DNA from: Mesostigma viride
Taxonomy: Eukaryota > Streptophyta > Mesostigmatophyceae > Mesostigmatales > Mesostigmataceae
NCBI GenBank assembly: GCA_009746045.1
Contig: RPFO01000106.1
Coordinates: 2,157,211 to 2,219,210, forward strand
Length of the DNA stretch: 62,000 nt
Reading direction: 5' to 3'
Of the stretch, positions 40,740 to 50,340 are shown in pieces. Each line of letters starts with the position of its first letter. Within the stretch, counting starts at the first letter, position 1. The position numbers and the translations under genes were made by a program. The notes under the pieces were generated by a model that saw only the letters and a list, made by a program, of their open reading frames with translations, ran no database searches and was not told the DNA's origin.

Positions 40740-41751
40740 ATGAGCCAGCGGCGATCTTTTACTGCTCCTTCTCATTCGACTAGTAATAATAGTTTAGCGA
40801 AGTATTACGTTTTCGTGTATCCATTGCTCCCACTCCACCATCTTCTTATTGAAAACATTAAGTGGTCGCTTAAAATGGACAGCAAAATGGCGTCCCCTGC
40901 CATTTGCAGTTCTCCGAGCAAAGTTTGCGAAACCCCAAGACAACAAAACACAGGGAGGGTGGGTGGGCAAGAAAAAAGACCTTCCCCTTCCTCGCAAGGT
41001 CCCTAAAAAGACGACACAACACGCTACATGGCAACGCCCCTAAAAAAATCCCAGCCTTACTGACACAACTAATGTCAGACCGGCAACTACGAAATGTCAG
41101 CAAAATGATTCGAGTCAGAACTTTTAACTACACTAGTCGCCAATCAAAGGCAGTTTCAGGCCAGCATACAAAATTAAAAGGCCTTATAAATACGACCTTT
41201 TTAACCGCCTGAACAACAACGAAAACTGCCCGTAACTAATCACCCAGTTACAAAATCCAAACTGATTATCATCCGCTAAAAACGGCCCTAGTCGCCGGCC
41301 ATGCCAGCGAAACTGGAACCCCAAGAGCGTGCCACGTAATCTTTGCCGCCGTCAGGAACACTTCGATTGCGGCGTTCGTTCTCGCCCATTATAAGAAACT
41401 ATTTTCAGAGAAATCCGAGTTATTACCCCTCAATGGGCATCTATTTTCTTATCGTGGGCCGATGCTAGGAAGTTCGTTCAGTCACGTGCTTATAACGTCT
41501 CCAAATATAAGAAGTTTATGTCCTTTGAAGAAGCTCAGACCTACCTCTTAAAGCATAGTGAATCAGATTTGGGTCTCCATTCTCGTTCTTCTCCTCATGC
41601 TCGTCCTGCAGTAGATAGTCTTGTTTTTGTTACACCACCTCCATCTCCTCCTTCGTCTCCCCCTAAACGGGCTGCATCCTCATCTAGCTTAGATACGCCT
41701 CTCACCTTAGAGTTCGGTTCCCTATCCATTACTGTTGCTAAAAAGGATTGA
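40740..41751 (+). pseudogene. Gypsy-2 leader ORF: RNase H1-type hybrid-binding domain, split by extra DNA
   Basis: Starts at ATG 40740 (MSQRRSF) and reaches AKYYVFVYP near 40820, matching the YYAV start of the domain. About 600 bases of unrelated-looking sequence follow (about 40822-41425). The domain then resumes: IFLSWADARKFVQ, then YKKFMSFEEAQTYL (41440-41560). The Ser/Pro-rich tail ends in LEFGSLSITVAKKD with a stop at 41749-41751. Domain order and C-terminal tail match the Gypsy-1 leader ORF. The interruption is probably an insertion; I found no clear TSD or splice sites. Confidence 0.7.
40822..41425. other. Probable insertion inside the Gypsy-2 leader ORF
   Basis: About 600 bases, purine-rich in places, with no ORF I recognise, separating two halves of one protein domain. 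The ends CCATTG and CAATGG (40819-40824, 41434-41439) are inverted, but six bases are too few to call TIRs. Confidence 0.4.
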
Positions 41752-41875
41752 ATTAAATTGTTTCCTTCTTTTAAGACATTAAAAGCTTTTTCTTTTCCTT
41801 CCTTACCTTAAATTAGGCCTTGTCCTTTATCCTTGTTGCTTTCAGTTAGATTCCTAATTATTTACTTAATTAAAA

Positions 41876-43309
41876 ATGGATCCAGTGGGTGGTAACATGT
41901 CGCCTATACCTACCAACACTCCTACTATGAGTAGTAATAATAATAATACTAACAACCATAACAACAATCGTGGTAACCGACGGGACTCACTTGAAACGGT
42001 GCACCATCTCACCCCTCAAGGTAATCTTCGTACCTCACCTCCTTCTCCTGCTACTGGTGGTCGCCGTCGTCCCTCACTTACCCCTCCTACCTATGAACAA
42101 CGTATGCATGTCAGATTTAGTGATGACCCTTCCCTTACCCTGAACCAGGCCCCTGCCCCTCCTGCAACCTTGGCTCAACCCCCCAGCAGGTCCTCACTAA
42201 CTAACAATGTTGCTAGACCTCCTTCCCACCCTGTGCCTTCCATTCCTGCTTTTAACACGGGTCGTGCCTCTGCCCCTGTCGGCCCTTCTGGGCGCCCTAG
42301 TGCAGTTCCCTTTTTCCCACCTGCTTCCTGGTCCTACCCTGAGACGGCCTATGAGGCAGCCCAGGTCCCTACCCGTGTGGCTGAGTTAGAAGTTAATAGT
42401 GATTTCAGCACCATGCCTCTAGATGACAGAAATTATGATCATTTTGCCTACTCCTCTCTTCGTGAGCAATATACTGTACCCTTCTCCTATGGGCACCATC
42501 CTGAAACGGTGGCCCCTTCTAGACCCCTTCCCAAGACTTTTCCTCTTCCTTCCTTCTAACCCGCTTATGTAGCAGTGGAAGATAGTGGCCCTATGGGAAA
42601 AACTGACTCTTCCAATCCCCCTAAGCCCCCTGCTCTTCCCCTCTTTGCTAACCTTCCCAAGCTGGATGTCAAGTCTACCCCTCAACAGTTTTTCACCTTT
42701 ATCATGTTGCTTACCCAGAACACAGAGTCGTGGCAGAATCATAATAGATGGCGTCTCTCTGATGCTGTATTAGTTCCTCACTATCTTACAACCTGCATTA
42801 CTCCTGAGCTTGCTAACCTCATTCAGTGTGAGTCTTTGGCCTCTCATGCCTACCCTAACTCTGTAGCAGAATTGTTTAAGCGTCTAGAGAACCATTTAGT
42901 CCCTCCTGATTCAGATTGGCAGGATAGATTAGCCTTTGGTACCTTGCAGCAGGGTACTAAATCATTTAAGGAGTATATGAAAGAGTTTGATGCTCAGATG
43001 GTACGAATTAGGGATTTGTCGGGTGCAGAAGTACGTGCTCGCTTCCTCCAAGGCCTCAGTAGACCCTTATTACGTGAAGTCAAGCGCCAGTTCTCTGCTT
43101 ACCGTTTTACTGATCTGCCCCTCAAGCATGTGCGCCAGCATCTCTTGCGAGTAGCAGATTTCTTCACCACCCCTTCTCTTCCTACCCGTTCCCGTATTAA
43201 TAATATTATCCTTACCCCTGAGGAGGAGAACTCCTATGTAGAAGAATTAGATATCTGTGTTGCTGATCTATCAGCTCTTGATGTTTCTCATATCACATTA
43301 ATTAATTAA
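41876..43309 (+). CDS. Gypsy-2 gag, first part
   Basis: ATG at 41876. The N-terminal 225 residues are Asn- and Pro-rich and disordered. An in-frame TAA (42557-42559) interrupts the frame; the same frame then continues through a capsid-type domain (LFANLPKLDVKS to the LLRVADFF region) homologous to Gypsy-1 gag. The ORF is cut at 43298 by the ORF1-only element; its real continuation, the zinc knuckle, is at 45357. Confidence 0.85.
43288..43298. repeat. TSD of ORF1-only element copy 3 (left copy)
   Basis: TCATATCACAT, repeated at 45346-45356. Confidence 0.9.
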
Positions 43310-43801
43310 TTATCAACATCGCTCCGTTGGGAGTCAATGTAGCGCATATCCCTGAGAAGGGGCATATGGCTTTTAATACATCCTAGGCTACTTCATGCAA
43401 GGGTGGGAATGTAAGCTACCCTTGCTCTAGGTGCACCAGGGCACCTGCACCCTCATGGTCTATCACGCTATGCCCGGGTAAGGGGGGGAGCATGCCTGTG
43501 AGGGAGGAAGATCAGCATGGCTATACAAGAGCTAGGACATGGCTGCTCGACAGAGAGCATCTCTCTGCATGGCATAGCATGGCTAAATTCTTAATGCAAC
43601 ATCCATGGGGGGGTCCCATTATAGGCATGGCTTGGCTAAACATAGCCAGGGCGTAGCATGGCTGTACTAGGCTATGGCTGGTGGTGGACCGTGCGTTGGC
43701 GGCACGTGACTAGGTGTGTTGGCACAGCTAGGCAAATAGTCTAGGCATGGCTGCCTTAGCGGCAGTGACGCCAAGGGTTACAATCTAGGGCTATTGCTAT
43801 T

Positions 43802-45166
43802 CTAGCCCGCTGGGGGCGTCCACATCTTGTGGTTGATCATCAGGTCCCCGCCCCTCCAGTACACCTTGGGCTTCTGGGGATCCTGCTTATGGCGGAGGTA
43901 TTCCGGCCACAGGTCGCGTCGCTGCTGTTGCTGAGCGGGGGTGAGGTCGTCATCCAGCGTCCAGGTGAGGTCGTGCAACCGCTTGCGACGAGAGAGGAAC
44001 CGCTGCTTATCCTCAGGGGAGGGGAAGGTGAGGAGGACTGGTGGGGGAGCCGCCTTGTCCCGTGAGTGGGGAAGGCGGTGGCACCCGCTCAGTGCTACCT
44101 CACCTACCAGGCCCATGAGGGTAAGAAGCTGGTTCTTGAGCTCGTCAGCAAGAGAGGTTGACGTCTCACCTGGCTTCTGGGGGAAGCGACGTAGCACCAC
44201 TCGGCACTCGCGGCGAGCGCGGTCGGTGACCTCCCGTTGCTGGGCCTGGCGGTGGTTCTCCAGCTCCTGGAGCTTTGTGGCGATGGCGTCGGTGGTGGAG
44301 GCGGTCGCTGACCGCAGCAGGTCCGCGTAGGAGAGCGGCGGGAGGTCGCCAGCATCCTGCCGGGGTGGCTGGGATGCAATGGTGGCCGTCTGCTCCGCTA
44401 TCTTGGGGACCTGTGTGGCCAGGGCCTCGGTGTGGGCGGTGATGGCCTCAAGCTTCTTCAGGAGCACGCCACACTTTCCCTCCACCTGGTTAAGGCGAGA
44501 GACAAGTGTAGCATGCTTTTCCGAAGCCTGCTCCGCGGTGTGTAGAGCCGTGAACTGGGGTTGGAGCTTGTGGACGACCTTGGTTTCCACGTTGGAGACC
44601 CGGGCCTCGACCTTGTTGAGCGTGGTGTTCAGCGATGTCAGCTGCTCGGCCAGCGGCCAGGTCACGTGCTCCTCCAGCACTGCGCGGAGGTCATCCTTGC
44701 AGAGGGAGGAAGCCGATGGGGCTGCCGGCTGTGCGGGGGCTGGGGTGCGGAGCGTGCAGGTGAGGTCGGAGAGGTGGCTCTGGAATTGGCTGGTCAAGAT
44801 AATCAGGCGTTGTTGTACTTCGTCCAAAGCATAGAGCCAGGACATGTCTCCATTGTAGTCGATAGCCGCCCCCCCCTTGGGCACGAAGAGCTTCCGCTCC
44901 TGTTCGAGGAACTGGAGAACCTCAATGCATTCCTGCGGCGACAATTCTTGCCACACGGTCCAGCCGAAGCGTCGGTCGCCGGGGAGGAACTTGCTCCAGT
45001 TGCGAGCGTGGCAGGGTTTCTTGGGCTCAGGCGAGGCGCTGGGCGATGGGGCTGCTGGCGGTGGGTTGGCGAGCCCAGGCGGCTGGGCAAGAACGATGGC
45101 GAGCGGGTTGGGCTGGGAGCCGGTAAGCTCCTTTTCCAAACCCCGTTTTGCTTTAGAGGTCGTCAT
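43802..45166 (-). CDS. LINE ORF1p-like protein, intact
   Basis: A 454-codon ORF with an ATG. Residues 1-60 are Pro/Ala/Ser-rich with a KKP patch. Residues 60-130 are a conserved block (QERKLFVPKGGAAIDY). Residues 165-290 form a coiled coil (LTSLNTTLNKVEARVSNVE and following). Residues 325-454 are the RRM-like and C-terminal RNA-binding domains of L1-type ORF1p (VVLRRFPQKPGE, then LTPAQQQQRRDLWPEYL, then YWRGGDLMINHKMW). Such proteins trimerise, bind their RNA and chaperone nucleic acids in the RNP. Copies 1 and 2 encode diverged, truncated versions. Confidence 0.9.
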   Translation of the reverse strand: MTTSKAKRGLEKELTGSQPNPLAIVLAQPPGLANPPPAAPSPSASPEPKKPCHARNWSKFLPGDRRFGWTVWQELSPQECIEVLQFLEQERKLFVPKGGAAIDYNGDMSWLYALDEVQQRLIILTSQFQSHLSDLTCTLRTPAPAQPAAPSASSLCKDDLRAVLEEHVTWPLAEQLTSLNTTLNKVEARVSNVETKVVHKLQPQFTALHTAEQASEKHATLVSRLNQVEGKCGVLLKKLEAITAHTEALATQVPKIAEQTATIASQPPRQDAGDLPPLSYADLLRSATASTTDAIATKLQELENHRQAQQREVTDRARRECRVVLRRFPQKPGETSTSLADELKNQLLTLMGLVGEVALSGCHRLPHSRDKAAPPPVLLTFPSPEDKQRFLSRRKRLHDLTWTLDDDLTPAQQQQRRDLWPEYLRHKQDPQKPKVYWRGGDLMINHKMWTPPAG

Positions 45167-45345
45167 AGCTGCCTGTCACGTGATAACTTCCGCAATACTG
45201 CGTTTCAGCCGTAACCGATTATACTGGCGGGTGCGTCTCAAAAAAGCGCATCGAATGCGAGTGGTCTGACCGAATTTGGGGCTCAGATGCAAAAGATCTG
45301 AACTCCGCCGTCAGCCATACCGCCGTCAGCCATTTTCGTTTAGGT
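45167..45345 (-). promoter_or_regulatory. 5' UTR and probable internal promoter region of the ORF1-only element
   Basis: About 180 bases upstream of the ORF1 ATG to the TSD. Its first part carries a tandem ATGGCTGACGGCGG repeat (on the minus strand). A non-LTR element needs its promoter here, but I recognise no specific box. Confidence 0.4.
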
Positions 45346-45356
45346 TCATATCACAT
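45346..45356. repeat. TSD of ORF1-only element copy 3 (right copy)
   Basis: TCATATCACAT, identical to 43288-43298. Confidence 0.9.
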
Positions 45357-45667
45357 GCTATCACTGTAAGGAAGTAGGTCATCTTAAACGTGAGTGCCCC
45401 AAGTTCCTTTCGGGTGCTCCCCCTCATCCCGACGCTCGCCCTCCTCGTACCCCTCAGCGTGCTCCTATTCGTCCTACTTCAGGACGCATTCCCTCAGCTA
45501 CCCCTAGTAGGCTGAATGCTGTGCAGGCAGGACCCCCAGGGTTCCCCTATGATAATCAGGCTCCCGCACCCTCTCCGCTCCCTCGTGACCCTCCAGCAGT
45601 GGCTTTTTCGCCAGGGTCTTCTTCGGGGTTAGTTCATATGGATTTGGGGGGGGAGGGGGAACAGTAG
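45350..45667 (+). CDS. Gypsy-2 gag, C-terminal part (zinc knuckle)
   Basis: The continuation of gag after the nested insertion. The frame matches the first part and opens with the CCHC knuckle CYHCKEVGHLKREC, as in Gypsy-1 (CFMCSEVGHLKRDC). A Pro/Arg-rich tail ends at a TAG at 45665-45667. There is no ATG because this is an internal piece of one ORF. Confidence 0.85.
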   Translation: MTCYHCKEVGHLKRECPKFLSGAPPHPDARPPRTPQRAPIRPTSGRIPSATPSRLNAVQAGPPGFPYDNQAPAPSPLPRDPPAVAFSPGSSSGLVHMDLGGEGEQ

Positions 45668-45669
45668 GC

Positions 45670-47657
45670 CTGTCAGCCGGGGGTAACCTGGACAGGTCCT
45701 TAGGTAGTACCCCAGATAAAAATTTTTGCCTGCCTGTTTTTATAACCTCTGTAGGAGCTGAATCTTCCCTACCACTACGTGTGCGTCCTCTTATGTTCTT
45801 GAATGGTGGTTTAACCGTCCCTCACACTGTTGTAGACCCTTCTTGCATGCTGATGAACTCTTGAATGTCTCTGTGTTGGTAGATAGCGGTGCGGCTAGCT
45901 CCTTTGTGAGCGAGGCCCTAGTTAGGCGTTTAGGACTAGTCCCTACCCCTCACACCAAACCTGTCACTGTTCATTATGCTGATGGTCGCACCAGTCATTC
46001 CCCGGGTACGGTGTCCCTTCCCCTGGTCATACAAGGACGTACTGTCAACCTGACGGCCACTATAGGCCCTATCACTACCGCTGATGTATTACTAGGATTA
46101 GATTGGCACCAGGATAATAAGATTACTATTAATTATGATACCATGGTCATTTGGTTTCCAGATAGCTCTTACTGGGTACCGGAACGTCATTATAGATTGG
46201 AAAATTTATCCTTGGTAGATATTACTCCTCCTACACCTGTTGATCCTCCTGTAAGACCTATACCTGAAGTATTAATGTCCAATGATGAGTTGCGTTCTGA
46301 ACTAAAGGAATATGGATATTTATTATGTATGTTCCTTCAGTTAGAAGTACAGGAGATACCTATCACTAATAATAGTGTGGATATAGATATAAACACAGTG
46401 GATACAATAGGAGTGGGATTTACTGAAAATGAAATAGTAAGATACATGGCTGTGATAGATTCCTCAAAAGTTTTTGAAGAAAAGACTCCTTCTTATCCTC
46501 CTCCTCGTTCTGTTTTACACCGTGTAGTTATCAAGGACGGTGCAGTTCCTACGCACTCTCCGATGTATAGAATGGGCCCTACCGAGTTAAAGGAACTAAA
46601 ACAGATTTTAGTGTCACTATTAGAAGCAGGATTGATAGAGCCTAGTAACTCTCCCTACTCAGCTGGTGTCCTGTTAGTTCCTAAGCCAAATGGCAAGTTT
46701 CGCCTAGTTACTGATTATAGGAAGTTGAATGATATTACTGTGAAGTCTAAATACCCTCTACCTCGTATTGATGATATATTTAATAAGGTTAAAGGTTCCA
46801 CTTGTTTCACAGTACTGGATTGTGCGGATGGTTTTTGGCAGTTGCGGATAGCTCCTGAGGATTGCCATAAAACCGCCTTTGCTACCCCTTTTGGTCATTA
46901 CCAGTTTAGAGTAGCGGCTATGGGACTCTGTAACTCGCCTGCCTCTTTTCAAATGTTAATGAATGAAGTGCTTAGACCTGTTATGGGAAATTCTCACCTT
47001 CCTCAGGTGTCCTCTGATTTAAAGGATCCTTCCTTCTCCTCTGTTTCTTTATCTGAGCATGACCGTTCTTGTGCTCAAGCTTACTTAGATGATATTCTTA
47101 TTTACTCTCCTGATTTTGAAACGCACCTACGTGATTTAAAGAAAGTATTAGAAATAATGGCTGAAAATTCTTTGTGGGCGCGCCGTGCTAAAGTTCGTTC
47201 GGGTAGGAGTGTCCCATTTTTAGGGCACGTTCTGTCAGATGCCGGGGTCGCTACCGACCCGGATAAAACTAAGTCAATTCAGGAATGGCCTACTCCTACC
47301 GACGTTAAAGGTGTACGTAGTTTTCTAGGAATTGCTTCTTACTATAGGCGTTTTATCCCGCGTTTCGCAACTATAGCAGCCCCTATTAATCATTTATTAA
47401 AGAAGGATATCCCCTTTGTTTGGAGTAGTGAATGTCAGTCGGCTTTTCAGTGTCTAAAATCCCTACTCCTTTCCCCTCCTGTACTCATCCTACCGGATAC
47501 TACTAAACCCTTTGTGGTAGCTACAGATGCTAGTAAGGTAGCTATAGGGGCGTCCTTCTCCAGGATCAGGGTCAGGGCTTACAGCCAATTGAGTATATCT
47601 CTAGGACAATGCTCCCTGCGGAGCGTAACTATCCCGTACACCAGCAGGAACTCTTAG
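45670..47657 (+). CDS. Gypsy-2 pol, first part: protease and reverse transcriptase
   Basis: Lies in the +1 frame relative to gag; the start is uncertain (convincing sequence from about 45790). Protease LVDSGAASSF near 45870. RT: LLVPKPNGKFRLVTDYRKLN near 46674, DCADGFWQLR near 46818, LCNSPASFQ near 46927, catalytic YLDD near 47083. The extra segment before YLDD (HLPQVSSDLKDP and on) is shared with Gypsy-1. The frame ends in the first half of RNase H (ATDASKVAIGA) with a -1 shift at the same codon as in Gypsy-1. Confidence 0.95.
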
Positions 47658-48160
47658 CGGTGGTGTATTGTTGCCACGCGTGGCAGCACTTTCTTAAAGG
47701 TGCTCAATTTGATGTCTGCCTGAATGAACCCTGTGAGCTAGATCCTTATAGATTAGTTATCCAAACGGATCACCGTCCCCTTACCCATCTTCTCTCCCAA
47801 CCCAACCTTACCCCTCGGCAAGCGCGCTGGATGGAATTTTTAGCACAGTTTTCCCCTTTTAAACTTCAGTATGTCAAGGGTGTAGATAACATAGTACCAG
47901 ATGCACTCTCTCGTCGTGCAGACTATTCCTTTTTCGAGGACCTTGATGTTCTCAATACTACTCTAGTTCCTACTACTATGGGTGTAACCCCTTATGGTGA
48001 ACTACCTGATGATGAATCCTATGCCTACCTCTTTCATACAGCTGTTCGCATGCCTGATCTCCTTTCTCACGTAGGACTCTCTCTCCCGTGTGAGGCCCTT
48101 CCCGTGGCCTCGGTGGGGGGGAGGGGAAAAATAAAATTTCTATACCGCTTAGCCATATAG
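47609..48160 (+). CDS. Gypsy-2 pol: RNase H second half
   Basis: Starts at LPAERNYPVHQQELLAVVY (catalytic Glu), continues with IQTDHRPLTHLL (Asp) and DNIVPDALSRRADY, then a spacer towards integrase. A frame break follows near 48110-48120 at a G run. Confidence 0.85.
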   Translation: MLPAERNYPVHQQELLAVVYCCHAWQHFLKGAQFDVCLNEPCELDPYRLVIQTDHRPLTHLLSQPNLTPRQARWMEFLAQFSPFKLQYVKGVDNIVPDALSRRADYSFFEDLDVLNTTLVPTTMGVTPYGELPDDESYAYLFHTAVRMPDLLSHVGLSLPCEALPVASVGGRGKIKFLYRLAI

Positions 48161-49794
48161 CGACTAGGTCAGGAAAGTCTTATGAAAACGTAGTCCCTCT
48201 AGGACCTCCCCTTCTCTTTGGCAAGGCGGTAGGAGATCTCTTTAAACCTGTTCTGGATACCTCTGTAGCGATGCCTACCTCTGATCTTGAACGCCTTATT
48301 AGTAGATTTACGGCCACTGAGCCGGAAGCATTAGCTGCCATTGCTGCACATCCCCAACAATTAGGCAAGCACCCTTGTAAATTTGTAGGTGGGTTTTTAT
48401 ATGTGCAGATAGCAGATTCTCCCCCTCAATGGCGCCTGTATGTCCCTCCTATCTGTCGCTCCTCCTTGCTCTTTGAGTTGCATGACTTAGCTGCTCATCA
48501 GGGTGGTAAACGGGTACGGGACCTAGTAGCCCGCTCTTATTACTGGCCTTCCCTTTATAAGGATGTAGATGAGTATGTTAGAACTTGTCAATCTTGCCAG
48601 GAGATGAAACCCAATAACGTAGGACAGATAGCAGAACCTAGGACCTTGCCTGACCCCATCATGCCGTGGGATTCTATCATGATGGATTTTGTAGGACCTT
48701 TTAGAAAGAATGATAGGGGCAATGCCCAATCCTTGTGTTCATAGATCGTTTTACTCGTATGTGCCATCTCGTGCCGTGTCCTTTAGAACTCACAGCACGT
48801 GATTGCGCACGCCTATACCTCAATAATGTATACAGATATCATGGTTTGAGTAGGCAGTTTATTAGTGATAAGGATAAGTTATTTACCTCAGATTTTTGGC
48901 AGCAGTTTTTCGCTGCCATCGGTACCAAGGTTACCTACGGTACTGCCTACCACTCCTCCTCCTCTCATTTAGTAGAGCGTCTTAATAGGGTAGTGGAAGA
49001 AGCGCTTAGGCACTATGTTAATGGCTCGGGAAGTGATTGGGAGGATTATTTATGTTTGTAGAGTTCTCCCTCAACAATTGCCCCAGGCTGCGCATGGATA
49101 TACGCCCTTCTTCCTAGATACTGGTAGACAGCCTCTTACCCCTACCTCTCTCTTAGCTAGTCCTCTACGGGACAAGGATGATGTGTCCCGAGATACTGTA
49201 GAAGGTGTACAGTCCTTACTAGATAGAATGAAAACTGCTCATGACCACGCGATCTCAGGGTACCAAAAAGCTCAGTCTAAGTACCTTGCTAGGTTGCGTG
49301 CCTCCTTAGATAGAAGAGCACCTGAGATAGAAATAGGAGATCTAGTATTAGTAGAAGGCCCCCGTGTTGGCCGTTTTGCTCATAAGTTTGAAGCAGAACT
49401 TAAGGTCAAACTTAGGCCCGCCTTCTTAGGACCCTTCCATGTGTTGTCTAGAGTAGGAAATTTCTTATATAAAGTCGATATCCCTACCTCTTGGCAGACA
49501 CATTCAAACACCTTCCATAGAAGCCAGCTGAAACTGTACCACCCTAGTACGTTCGCTGGTAGAGAGCTAGCGCCTGCCCCTTTAGAGCATAACCCTGACA
49601 CTGGGGAAGTAGAAGACGAAGTAGAAAGCATCGTGGCCCATAGAGATATCAAAAAGGGCCGCGGTACCCAGCGTCAGTATAAAGTGAAGTGGATGTATGC
49701 TCGTAGTGAAGTAGATAAGGTCTGGTATACGGAGAGTGAGCTAGATGGGTGTAGTCGCCTGCTGCAGGAATATAAAACCCTGCACAAGCTCTAG
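48160..49794 (+). CDS. Gypsy-2 pol: integrase and chromodomain (frame-broken)
   Basis: HHCC finger (HDLAAHQGG ... CQSC) at about 48480-48600, DDE core MMDFVGPF near 48680, FISDKDKLF near 48860, HLVERLNR near 48966. The C-terminal chromodomain (VAHRDIKKGRGTQRQYKVKW) is at 49630-49700 and the stop at 49792. One-base breaks occur near 48733, 49051 and 49082. Gypsy-1 is intact at all three places, so these are private to this copy or its assembly. Confidence 0.9.
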
Positions 49795-49870
49795 TTGTAG
49801 ACCTTCTCCTCTCTTATGTTATGTCTGCTGTCGACGGGTGGTTGGTTGTCCCCTCCCCTCCGCAGCCGTC

Positions 49871-50340
49871 ATGTCAGAGCCTACCCCTCCGGCTGAGAGC
49901 CCGCTGCCGTCCCGCCCCTACCGGACCCTGAGCTGTACTTCGAGGCCCTTCCGGGCCGCTGGGTGTCACGGTCCAGTTTTCCGGGTGGCATCGTGCAGCC
50001 GGCCCTCCAGGCCCAACATGCGGGTTTAGTCAGGGCTGCTCTCTTCGGGGTCACGTGGTACGGTCCCTCCCCTGCTGAACCGCACCAGCTTGTTTTGCAC
50101 GGGTTCGACGATGCCGGGCACTGTTTGTTAGATGTGGCTCCAGCTGTCCAGCCTTGGGACAGATAGCTGCGGTTCTCCAGTGCCCCGGGTGTTTTCCTAC
50201 CTTTCTACCCCTGTGGGCCGCTCCTGCCTACGGGATGTGTTCCCCTGGCTTCCGGCCGAGGGTGATGCGGAAATAGATGAGAACCCCTGCGACCTTCTAC
50301 GGGCAGTAGAGTTCATGGAGATAGCAGACCAGACAGCGGG
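49871..50340 (+). CDS. Gypsy-2 3' accessory region, N-terminal conserved block
   Basis: ATG at 49871 (MSEPTPPAES), then frame changes near 49925 and 50165. The coding-like path gives a domain with HQLVLHGFDDAGHC, then VFSYLSTPVGRSCLRDVFPWLPAEG and NPCDLLRAVEF. The FPxxLPxEG...C..LR part resembles accessory ORF A of Gypsy-1. No membrane or secretion signal. Function unknown. Confidence 0.55.

Larger units (their letters stand above)
43299..45345 (-). mobile_element. ORF1-only retroelement, copy 3 (complete)
   Basis: A 2047-bp minus-strand element inside Gypsy-2 gag. From its 5' end: about 180 bases of 5' UTR, one complete ORF1 (45166-43802), about 490 bases of 3' UTR, the CTCC-CAAC-GGAG hairpin and a TTAATTAATTAA tail at 43299. 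A clean 11-bp TSD bounds both ends, so nothing has been lost: the element really has ORF1 and no reverse transcriptase. It is a half-LINE (HAL1-like) design. Confidence 0.9.
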
